Notes under the pieces: model-generated
What the model was told of the DNA's origin: nothing
Database searches by the model: none
Seen by the model: only the letters and a program-made list of their open reading frames with translations
Assembly: GCF_034652275.1 (NCBI RefSeq)
Contig: NZ_JAXIWG010000001.1
Location: 1,302,001 to 1,366,000 of the forward strand
Direction of reading: 5' to 3'
Source of the DNA: Yoonia sp034652275
Lineage (GTDB): Bacteria > Pseudomonadota > Alphaproteobacteria > Rhodobacterales > Rhodobacteraceae
Length of the DNA stretch: 64,000 bases
Shown: one piece after another, positions 18,501 through 25,814 of the stretch
Position numbering within the stretch: the stretch's first letter is position 1
Layout of the letters: each line of letters begins with the position of its first letter
Position numbers and translations under genes: made by a program

Positions 18501-20471
18501 TGCGATCGGGTTAAGATCGACGCCGAAGCAGTTCCGGTCCGCGATATAGGCCCGGACCCTCTGCTTTTCGATGACGATGTCCTCTTGGGGGATGGTTTGG
18601 CCCGTCTCCTTTTGCTTGCGTTCGAGATAGAGGTCGGCGAGTTGGTTCGTGGTCTCTACAAGAAATGCGGCGGACCCCATCGCGGGTTCGAGGATTTTCA
18701 GTTCAAGAAGCTGGTCTGCCGTCAGATCGCGGCATCGCTCCATCAGCGCGTGTTTGACAAGGAGCCGCGCGAGCGGTTCAGGCGTGTAGTAGGAGGCGGA
18801 CTTTTCCCGGTCCCGACCAGCGAGCCGATAGATGAAGGTCCCCTTGGGGTAGACCAGCGCCTCAGAGCCGTTGAACACGATTTCGTCCGGGGCGAACTCC
18901 CCTATCCGGTTCCGTGGGACGAACCAGCTCGGGGCCAGCTTGTCGATCGGATCGCGGCGGAATGCCTCTACCTGTTCGGTTTCATCGTCGCTATACAGTT
19001 CCTCTTCGACTTCATCGTCCGGTTCGGATGCCTCCAATTCCTCCCCATCTTCGGGCGCGTCATTCGACCGGCCCTTGCGGGGCTTCAGCTCGATAAGGTC
19101 CGCCTTTGCCACAACTCCAGTGAAAGAGATGAGGGTTTCATAGACTGCACCCAGTTGACCGATCCCGAGTTTGGCGTAGGAGATCCGGCCCGTGCTTTTT
19201 CCGGTAGAGCGGAGGGATAGGAGCCTGATTACCTGCTGGATCGCCTCATTGCGCAGCCGGAGACTGTTCAGGAGCGGAGTGCTGTCCGGGTCGAGGAGGG
19301 ACACTTTCACTGCGGGAAGTCGCAGCCCGTTCCCATTCTCCTCATCCGCGAGGTCGAGGCCGGAGTAAAGCAAGTTCAAAGTCCGCTGAAGGCTCTCCCA
19401 GAGGAAGCTTCCATCTCGGTCAGCCATGGTCCGAAGCGGGACGGACTCGAGCTCGCGCAGCGCCTCGAGCGAATACCCTGTAGCGTAGATCGGGTTACGC
19501 ATGTCGAGAAGTTTCAGGCGCGGGTTTGCCTCGGCGTAAAACAGGAACAAGAGCCGATACATGTAGCGCAGACACTCGCGAGAGAGCTCTGGCCCGTCAA
19601 TCCAGACACCACGTCGAGATTGGTCAGGAAAGGTTGACGGATATTTGCCGTCGGTCACTGCGATGACCTCCTGACCGAGAAGCTCGATCGCGTCCCGGAC
19701 AGTCCGCTTCAGGGAGGTTGTTACAGCGTTGGCGTTTCGCTGTGCCTCTTCCTCGAGCCGGTCCGAAATCGGCGCACCCTGATCAGGCACACGCGCCTCA
19801 CGCGATATCAGGCAAGCCATGACCGTCAGTGTGTCTTGGTCCGCGCGGGTGAATATCTCCTGAAGGTCGAACCGCAGGACCGATCGGGCGGGCCACTTCC
19901 GCTTGTCGATCAGAACAAGCTGGGACAGGCCCAACACCAGAACGTGGCGCGGCCCGTCAGACAGCTCGAACACCCCTTCTGCAAGGATGGACTCGATAGT
20001 TCGGTCAAGAAGAGCCGCCTCTCGTAGGTCCAGAGGCACTTGATCAGCTGCAAAGCAGGAGCCAAGCGGGTCTGAGGCCTCGTCATCAGGCGCCGGGACC
20101 GGCGCTTCGATTACCCAGAGCGCGTCACGCCCGGTCGCGTCAGCAGCTCGGGAAACGAGCGGGATCACAGGTGCCCCGTCCAGCGCCGAAAAAGCCCCCT
20201 CACGCCGCCACGTATAGCCGAGGGAGGATAGCAGGGCGTGATGGGCGTCCAAAACCAGCTCTACGCGCCGGGACTGGTCAGAGCTATTACGGACCTGCCG
20301 CAGCGCCTCCATGGTTGGGCCGGCGATGGCCATCAACCGTTCAACCGGGTGCGCGCTACGGTTCAGACCGGCCCAGCGGGAGGTGATGTCCTGAAGTTCA
20401 TCCTTCAGAACGTCTGACAGGGTCCCTGATGGGAAGAACTCAGCCTCGTTTTCGATCCCGATCAGGTCCAT
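15507..20471 (-). CDS. Class I N6-adenine DNA methylase, Eco57I/DrmMI/PglX-like, 1654 aa
   Basis: A very large methyltransferase. Residues about 559-565 (SASYYTP) and 595-604 (ILEPAMGSAAF) are the SAM-binding motif X/I region. CFGVDLNPIAVELGAISLWL is motif II-III, and FDVIVGNPPWAKP near 990 is the catalytic N-P-P-W motif of N6-adenine methylases. About 390 residues separate motifs I and IV, far more than in simple methylases, as in Eco57I-type IIG and PglX/DrmMI proteins. An acidic linker lies at 474-503. The N-terminal 350 residues contain DALWVIEAPVP, which looks like a nuclease core whose E-x-K Lys is Pro. I chose the ATG at 20471, preceded by AGGA. It probably marks host DNA for the operon's helicases. 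Confidence 0.85.
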   Translation of the reverse strand: MDLIGIENEAEFFPSGTLSDVLKDELQDITSRWAGLNRSAHPVERLMAIAGPTMEALRQVRNSSDQSRRVELVLDAHHALLSSLGYTWRREGAFSALDGAPVIPLVSRAADATGRDALWVIEAPVPAPDDEASDPLGSCFAADQVPLDLREAALLDRTIESILAEGVFELSDGPRHVLVLGLSQLVLIDKRKWPARSVLRFDLQEIFTRADQDTLTVMACLISREARVPDQGAPISDRLEEEAQRNANAVTTSLKRTVRDAIELLGQEVIAVTDGKYPSTFPDQSRRGVWIDGPELSRECLRYMYRLLFLFYAEANPRLKLLDMRNPIYATGYSLEALRELESVPLRTMADRDGSFLWESLQRTLNLLYSGLDLADEENGNGLRLPAVKVSLLDPDSTPLLNSLRLRNEAIQQVIRLLSLRSTGKSTGRISYAKLGIGQLGAVYETLISFTGVVAKADLIELKPRKGRSNDAPEDGEELEASEPDDEVEEELYSDDETEQVEAFRRDPIDKLAPSWFVPRNRIGEFAPDEIVFNGSEALVYPKGTFIYRLAGRDREKSASYYTPEPLARLLVKHALMERCRDLTADQLLELKILEPAMGSAAFLVETTNQLADLYLERKQKETGQTIPQEDIVIEKQRVRAYIADRNCFGVDLNPIAVELGAISLWLNSLHGSEFSPWFGDQLHAGNSLIGARRASYSPLLLTAKKQADLWLNGKPDEIGWRKRLPDGHIWQWLLPAKDMANFDKDKSIAPFAKPAQDHIKAWRKAGFFKELERHEVMLVQKLSRVAEALFDRVADDLAKTRAAANDAITLWPDKEIPGNSQMDFHQKEQLNAHLIGADHATNTLPYKRLKTAMDAWCALWLWPLDMAHLLPNRREFLEGMRLILDGGFSADGSLAMESTADIKDPSPDFFDQLEPDAPARDLFGAAAKRQTKDQDTLFRETNVEALIETFDWLGVAVAVAERERFVHFDLIFADVMRARGGFDVIVGNPPWAKPSWNEGLVLADIDPLYAGLSASDAKKVLGEALPKAPPVRREGRTVPAVEAFLQDFVSTRGAMEVTSSEVMNPFAGGGSNNLYRCFIDLSFRLVAPQGYAALIHQDGHLGDPKSGAFRRHWYARIAKHFEFINRMKSRNFMEVDHNVRFSLNIYRGEQRAPDFEKFTYAFTAAQIEDSYADQDGIGPVPSIKNSDGNWDTRGHRDRVMRIDRQALSVIHALAEEETVPVEEARFIQPYSARTLDVFRQMARFPKLDAAIPKIERTVSTATGERTIEIPLWQQSPHWHETAAQKDGTIRRETGFRPADQMILQGPLFHVGNPLYKTPKAISRTNADYLVIDLTTSPEDYLPRTNYGPALEMTDYRNRMTQCRWDATKGHADFYRVAFRNMIALNGERSLIGAMIPPGATHIHKVESIACADVSASLTIHSFACSIPFDYLVKANGRGDLFASDIGRWPFPDLEETAQHRSLRLACITSAYADLWNRHVPTFNALPWSSPDPRLQLEGPVEGPATWDRTAGLRTEFARRMALVEIDVLVAQALGLTLDQLIEIYRIYFPVLQENEAGTWYDQNGRIVWTCSKGLPGVGWLDDRGKSPGRAAWERILADNPPELTCTAIDDTMPGGPRTVTRHFVGPFTQCDRIEDYRRAWAHFERLKTAEAAE

Positions 20472-20475
20472 CAAG

Positions 20476-23433
20476 TCATCCTACAAACACAGCTTTGACA
20501 TCCACATGCGGGTTCGGGTCGGTCACCATCTTCCGCGTACGCGCAAACCACTCGGTCCAGTCATGAAACAGCTTGTCGATTTCCTGTTCACGCTTGCGGC
20601 GGATCGTGAGACGCCTCTTCTCGGTCGGGCTCATCTCAGCATCGCTCGTTGGCACGTCGCCGAGGTTGAGCGTGAGTTGCGCGCGGAACCGTGTTTCAAG
20701 GGCAGCAAGCCGGTTGAGGACCACGTCCAGATCCAGCTGAATGTCCGCCTCCCTCGCTCGTCTCAGTTCTACGAGGTGGGTCTGGAACCGATCTACGGCG
20801 ATCGAGATCGCAGCTTTTGCAAAGGAGAGATCTTCGAGGGGCCGACTGGGCGTATCCTCCGCAAGCTGGGTCCGGGAAAGGAACGTGCTCATATCCTCTA
20901 TCCGGACCGTACCTTCAGGGGATTGGACAACTGCAGCCCAAAGGTCGACGACCGGGGCCCCGTTCGCGTTTGGGATGGCCCCATGCAGGATAACGGCAAC
21001 TTCTCCTGGGGCGAGCCTTCCGACAAGCGGCGCCACCGGTGCCGAATGCTCCGGAAAAAATGTGCTGGCTCGGTCAGCAAACCACTCTAGGATCGGATGC
21101 CCGTCCCACAGGAACTGAACGGTCGGCCAAGCGCGTTCCTGCGCCTTGGCGTCGTTGATGGCCTTGTTGATCACCGCCGCCTGATCAGTAAGCTCAATAC
21201 GGTTCCCAGGGCCAACCGCCTCTTCCGGCATGAATCGGCCGTCTACTGCGCCATCACTCGCGTAGCCAAACCCGTCTCGGGACCGCATGTCGGCAGGAAT
21301 GGAGAGTCTTATGAGGCGATCGTTAGGAAATATCCCTGGCATTTCAGGAAATGCGTTCTCTTCAGGACGGGAGAGCCGCTCGACCATCACTGTCGCATAG
21401 GTGAAAGTGTCTTTGAAAAGCCGCGGTGGGCCGTCATCGACAGATGCCCCGTTCAGAGCAGCTGCTGGGGCAGGATCCGCATAGTCTCCGAAGAGGGCAG
21501 CATATTCGTCGTCGACTGACATATGGATAACTGTCTCGGCCGCGCGCTCGTCCATCTGACGCTCAAACGCCTCCGCGCCTATCCCGGATGCGATCACCTC
21601 CGCAACGACTGCCTCTTCTCCCTCAGCGTTCCCCGCCCCAAGAAATACGGCCGGGTCCCCTACACCTGCTTGGGCAGCCTCGTCCTTCGCGACAAGCTTC
21701 TCAAGCACCCACATCTGCCGTACTTTCGGGTGCGTGCTCTCCCCCACGAAGTAGCTGATCTGCGGCGGTCGGTCCTGACCATATCTGTCGATCCGCCCGT
21801 TGCGCTGTTGGAACCTCAGAAGGGACCAAGGCAGATCGAAATGAATGAGCCGATGGCATTGGAAATGCAGGTTCAATCCCTCGGATGCCATGTCTGAGGC
21901 GATCAGGATCCGGATCGGGGACCGCTCCTGGCCAAACGCCTCGATCACCTCTTGGGTCCGGACGTCTGCCTCGACACTGCCCCCGTCGACCCGCGCCACT
22001 TGGTCTGCCGCGAGATTCAAATCCTCGCGCAAACGCCCGGCAAGCCAGGCGACGGTCGCAATCCGTTCCGAGAAGATCACCAGGCGGTCACGCGTCGATT
22101 TTCCGGTCCAGGACAGTTCACGCAGAAGCTGCAGCAGCTCCTGATATTTGCTGAAGGCACCAGTGTCGATCGCCGCGACTTGGTCAGCCAAAGCCCGCAA
22201 CCGGTCCCGATCTGCCTCGGTGCCGCGGGCCGCGCCATTTTCTATTCCTCGAATCCGCCGCTCCAACGTCTCATGGCAAGCCGCCGGACTGGAGAATATC
22301 GCCTTGGCGATCGTAGTCCGGAACAGATCGATAGCGCGTCCCTTGGTTCCATCCGTATCCAGATCGAGATGAAGTTCCGCAATCGACTGATAGGCCACCT
22401 CTTCCTCTGGGCTGATCGGAAAACGGCGCGGGAACAGCTCTCGCTTGGGAACCTCCCTTCCGATATCGACGACCACCTCCGGCGAAGAGCGAAAACGCCG
22501 CACGACAAGATCCTCTATATCGGATCGGTGCAGCCGCGTCGGGTCCGGAACCCGGGTCGGGTCTAACATCGTGATCAGGCTCGCGAAACTCTCCTGTGAC
22601 CCGTCATGTGGGGTCGCGGTCAGGAGGAGTAGCGAGTCCGTCCGCTGAGAAAGGAGCTGCGCCAGCTCCGCCCGTTGCGAGTTCGACCCGGCCGCCGCTT
22701 TTCGAGCTGCCGCGTTGTGCGCCTCATCAATGATGATCAGGTCCCAGTAGGAATGTTTCAGCGCGTCCCGGATCTGGGTGTCCCGCTTCAATGTATCAAT
22801 TGATACGATGGATCGGTCGAACTGGTCGAAAACATTGTAGTGTGCCGGGATCCGGTTCCGCATCCTGCGGATTGCGGCGCTATCAAGCCTCGCGAGCGGG
22901 ATCGAGAACCGAGTCCAGAATTCCTTCTGGAATTGGGTCAGCATTGCACGTGTGGTAATCACAAGTATCCTATTCGCCCGGCCTCGGAGTGCCAACTCCG
23001 AGGTGATCAAACCCGCTTCGAGTGTCTTTCCGAGACCCACATCATCCGCGATCAGGAGCCGGACCCTGTCTTGGGCCAAGGCACGTTGCACCGGTAGGTG
23101 CTGGAACGTCAGATCATCGATAGCGGCCTTGCCAAGAGTGAGGGGCCGCCGCGTCGTGGTGGGCGTCGCTCGGAACGCGGCTGCGAGGTGCAGCTTCGTG
23201 TCAATCAATCCTGGGGACGCATCAGGGACCAGATTGATTGCCGCTGGATCCAAGATGCGCGCGCCCTTCTCGAGATCCCAAACAAACCGGGCTTCCTTGT
23301 CGCGCACCAGTCCTGTCATGCCGCGACAACGGACCTCCCGGAACCCTCGCTTCAAGATCGAGGTGCCGAGCACTTTCCAAGTAGCCGAGCGGAGGCTGAT
23401 GACGGCGCCAGGGGTAGGATATTCTGAAGTCAT
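20476..23433 (-). CDS. SNF2-type helicase, DISARM DrmD-like
   Basis: A 985-aa protein from the chosen start (MTSEYPTPGAVISLRSATW); an upstream in-frame ATG at 23496 would add 21 residues. RapA/SNF2-type motifs: Walker A LIADDVGLGKTLEAGLI at about 133-137, DEAH at 236-239 (LIIIDEAHNAA), LLLTATPHDGSQESF, and C-terminal helicase motifs DMASEGLNLHFQCHRLIHFD and QRNGRIDRYGQ near 541. The start PTPG ... VRSxxW and the overall layout resemble DrmD of class 1 DISARM. It is the first gene of the minus-strand operon and ends a few bases before the methylase start. In DISARM, DrmD pairs with the methylase DrmMI, the same pairing as here. Confidence 0.82.
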   Translation of the reverse strand: MTSEYPTPGAVISLRSATWKVLGTSILKRGFREVRCRGMTGLVRDKEARFVWDLEKGARILDPAAINLVPDASPGLIDTKLHLAAAFRATPTTTRRPLTLGKAAIDDLTFQHLPVQRALAQDRVRLLIADDVGLGKTLEAGLITSELALRGRANRILVITTRAMLTQFQKEFWTRFSIPLARLDSAAIRRMRNRIPAHYNVFDQFDRSIVSIDTLKRDTQIRDALKHSYWDLIIIDEAHNAAARKAAAGSNSQRAELAQLLSQRTDSLLLLTATPHDGSQESFASLITMLDPTRVPDPTRLHRSDIEDLVVRRFRSSPEVVVDIGREVPKRELFPRRFPISPEEEVAYQSIAELHLDLDTDGTKGRAIDLFRTTIAKAIFSSPAACHETLERRIRGIENGAARGTEADRDRLRALADQVAAIDTGAFSKYQELLQLLRELSWTGKSTRDRLVIFSERIATVAWLAGRLREDLNLAADQVARVDGGSVEADVRTQEVIEAFGQERSPIRILIASDMASEGLNLHFQCHRLIHFDLPWSLLRFQQRNGRIDRYGQDRPPQISYFVGESTHPKVRQMWVLEKLVAKDEAAQAGVGDPAVFLGAGNAEGEEAVVAEVIASGIGAEAFERQMDERAAETVIHMSVDDEYAALFGDYADPAPAAALNGASVDDGPPRLFKDTFTYATVMVERLSRPEENAFPEMPGIFPNDRLIRLSIPADMRSRDGFGYASDGAVDGRFMPEEAVGPGNRIELTDQAAVINKAINDAKAQERAWPTVQFLWDGHPILEWFADRASTFFPEHSAPVAPLVGRLAPGEVAVILHGAIPNANGAPVVDLWAAVVQSPEGTVRIEDMSTFLSRTQLAEDTPSRPLEDLSFAKAAISIAVDRFQTHLVELRRAREADIQLDLDVVLNRLAALETRFRAQLTLNLGDVPTSDAEMSPTEKRRLTIRRKREQEIDKLFHDWTEWFARTRKMVTDPNPHVDVKAVFVG

Positions 23434-23588
23434 AAACGATCGGTATCCTGTATTCGCCGTGTAGAACTTCGATTCGAGTACCGAGAAGCAGCGCACTCGG
23501 TTTTCAAAATCAGTTATGTCGGAGCGTCAGGACCGAGCAATCATCCCCACCTACACTTCCCCGTGCAACCAAATGCCATTTTCTTCTG

Positions 23589-23681
23589 TCATTCAACCCA
23601 GTTAAGGACAATATCGGCAACGACGGATTGAACAGTCACTACAACCCTGAGAAATTGGACAGTGTTCTTAAATGACATGAT
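23589..23681. repeat. Candidate Tn5053/Tn7-like transposon end between the defence operon and tniQ
   Basis: The 340-base gap between the DrmD-like gene and tniQ (23434-23774) has no gene. Within it, TGTCATTCAA at 23589 and its near-complement ending at 23681 (TGTCATTTAA read on the minus strand) bracket 93 bases. Read leftward from 23681, this stretch has spaced copies of similar words (CTGTCCAATT, CTGTTCAATC, TTGTCCTTAAC). Terminal TGTCATTT plus short TniA/TnsB-binding repeats is how Tn5053-like ends look. The second end and a target-site duplication were not found, so this is tentative. The same gap must hold promoters for the divergent operon and tniQ. Confidence 0.3.
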
Positions 23682-23774
23682 CGCATCCTGCTCAGCTTGG
23701 GCAAATCAATTGTCAGAACGAACAGGAACCACCTCCAGCGAAAAAATGGGCAGAACCTAAAAACGGATACCCTG

Positions 23775-25622
23775 ATGGCCAAAACGCTGCCCTTGAATAT
23801 CGAACTCCTTTGGAGAGAAACCGCGACATCTTTTACGTCGCGTTTGGCTGCGCGGAATGGGTTGTCCGCACCTGTTTTCTGTCGGGATTTCGGTGTTCCG
23901 TTCCGAGACATTGTCGATGGGCACCCAAGTGCGTTGCGCGTAATTGCAGAACTCGGTGGCATTCATCCGGATGAACTCGCTGCCTGGTCGCCAGTATCTC
24001 TCGGTGCGGGGCACTTCAACTTCCGAGGACACGTCTTCCATGGAATGACCTTAAGAAATCCAGATATCCGTGGATGTCCTATATGCTTGCGGGAGGATGC
24101 GCAGCAGTCCGACCTGCCGCCGGAACAGGCGATGGGCATTCGAGGACACTGGAGTATTCCCTATGTTTCAACCTGTGTACGACATGATCACCCGCTGATT
24201 TCGCTCTACCGTGAACCCCACGCAACCGTGCGGTACGACAATGCGCAGCACCTGGCAGCGGTCAGCACCGCAATCCTGCGTGGGGAAATGGACAATCCCG
24301 AAGAACATTTGACATCTTTCGAAGACTGGCTTGAAGATCGGCTTTCTGATGGTCCGGGTCCGGACTGGCTGTCCAGTCATCCGCTGCACGCCGCATCAGT
24401 TTTTTGTCGTCTTCTCGGGATCTCCCTCCTGCGGCTGGACGGGCTCAGGCTCGATCACATCGCGGCGGATTCGCGACACGCCCTTTACGCTCAAGGCTTT
24501 GAAATCGCGCAGGGCGGAGAAGCAGAAGTCCGCAACGCACTTTTTCGACTTCAAGAGCTGATCGAAACTCCGCAGGACGGCCCGAAGAAGATCTTCCCGG
24601 CCCTCTATGATCGCCTGTCCCATGATTACTTCGACAACCCGGACTATACTGCGTTCCGGCGCATCCTTCGGGATCATATGGCGGCGACCTGGCCGCTTGG
24701 ACCCGGCGATGAATTGCTGGGTGAGCCGGTTCACGAGCGACGCCTGCATTCCGTTACGACGGCGTCCCAAGAGACAGGCATCGATCCCCGACGTTTGCGG
24801 AAGTTGCTGGTCGCTTCAGGCATTCTGGCGGAGGACTGTGATCTGCCGGACTCCTGGGCAGTCTTCGAAGCGGCTGCAGCGTCGCCCATCCTGGACGACC
24901 TGACAGTCCTGGTTCCCGCCACGGAGTTCCGTGACATCATAAGCGCGACCCGGTCGCAGTTCGACCTTCTCGTCGCAGATGATGTCCTCAAGCCAGCTCT
25001 GGAAACAATGGACACGAAATCAGTCTGGGATCCTCGGACTGGAACCGCGTTTACGACTGCGCTGTTGCGGGGCGCAGTTCAGCTCCGGCAGCCACAACAT
25101 AGCTGGGAACACATCTCGAAATCCGCACAACGACTCAAGATTGGCCCCGGTGTCATCATCCGCGCCATCATGGACGGGCGGCTGCATCGGATCGGGAACT
25201 TGGAGGGCCGAACAGGATACTCCGCTGTATATGTAGACCATGACGAGGTCGCCCGGCTGTTTGGAAATGAAGCTCCGCCGGGGCACAGCATCGAGACCTT
25301 CGCGAGATCTGTAGGTGCAGGTTCGCCAGTGGGCTTGCGCCGGCTTATCCTCGATGGGCACACACCCGCGACCACGGCAATCAATCCAAGGACGAACGCG
25401 GAACAGTTCTACATTACCACAGACGATGCAGAGGCGTTTCATGCCCAGTTTTTCACGCCACGGACAATGGCGAACGCGTATCGCAGGAGTTGGCAGAGCC
25501 TACTCGCGGAACTGGATCGCCAATGCGTGAAGCCATTTACGCAGGACGGCCGGGAGTACGGTCGGGTCTTTTTGCGAAGCACCATGATCAACCTCCTTGG
25601 TCAACCGTGTCTGCACGATTGA
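23775..25622 (+). CDS. tniQ: TniQ family protein (orphan transposition target-selection factor)
   Basis: A 615-aa protein. The N-terminal TniQ domain has LLWRETATSFTSRLAARNG, a zinc site C101-x2-C104 (GCPICLRED), and RGHWSIPYVSTCVRHDHPL with C134 and H137. The rest is helical with repeated helix-turn-helix-like segments (SVTTASQETGIDPRRLRKLL; SVGAGSPVGLRRLI). In Tn5053-like and Tn7-like transposons TniQ/TnsD directs insertion together with TniA and TniB, but neither partner is in the window. I start at ATG 23775 because homology begins there; upstream in-frame ATGs exist. It may be the relic of the transposon that brought the island. Ribosome-binding site weak. Confidence 0.8.
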   Translation: MAKTLPLNIELLWRETATSFTSRLAARNGLSAPVFCRDFGVPFRDIVDGHPSALRVIAELGGIHPDELAAWSPVSLGAGHFNFRGHVFHGMTLRNPDIRGCPICLREDAQQSDLPPEQAMGIRGHWSIPYVSTCVRHDHPLISLYREPHATVRYDNAQHLAAVSTAILRGEMDNPEEHLTSFEDWLEDRLSDGPGPDWLSSHPLHAASVFCRLLGISLLRLDGLRLDHIAADSRHALYAQGFEIAQGGEAEVRNALFRLQELIETPQDGPKKIFPALYDRLSHDYFDNPDYTAFRRILRDHMAATWPLGPGDELLGEPVHERRLHSVTTASQETGIDPRRLRKLLVASGILAEDCDLPDSWAVFEAAAASPILDDLTVLVPATEFRDIISATRSQFDLLVADDVLKPALETMDTKSVWDPRTGTAFTTALLRGAVQLRQPQHSWEHISKSAQRLKIGPGVIIRAIMDGRLHRIGNLEGRTGYSAVYVDHDEVARLFGNEAPPGHSIETFARSVGAGSPVGLRRLILDGHTPATTAINPRTNAEQFYITTDDAEAFHAQFFTPRTMANAYRRSWQSLLAELDRQCVKPFTQDGREYGRVFLRSTMINLLGQPCLHD

Positions 25623-25814
25623 AAGGTAAAGAGGGCTGACGTTGAATTCGGATCATACCGGGGATAGCTTGGTGTGACCAGCCCAAGGCCGCCCTCCGCC
25701 CCCAATTCCCATGCTGCCTCACAGCTACGCCAGACCGGCTGTTGGTCAATCATGCAGCAATTTGAGATCAGGAGTAGCGGCTGTACGGACGAGTCAAAGG
25801 CGTAAGTTATCGTC

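Noticed and set aside
16650..19220. Long plus-strand open frame of about 856 codons opposite the methylase gene
   Set aside because: It is the antisense shadow of a GC-rich gene; its translation lacks any recognisable motif, while the minus strand shows clear methylase motifs.
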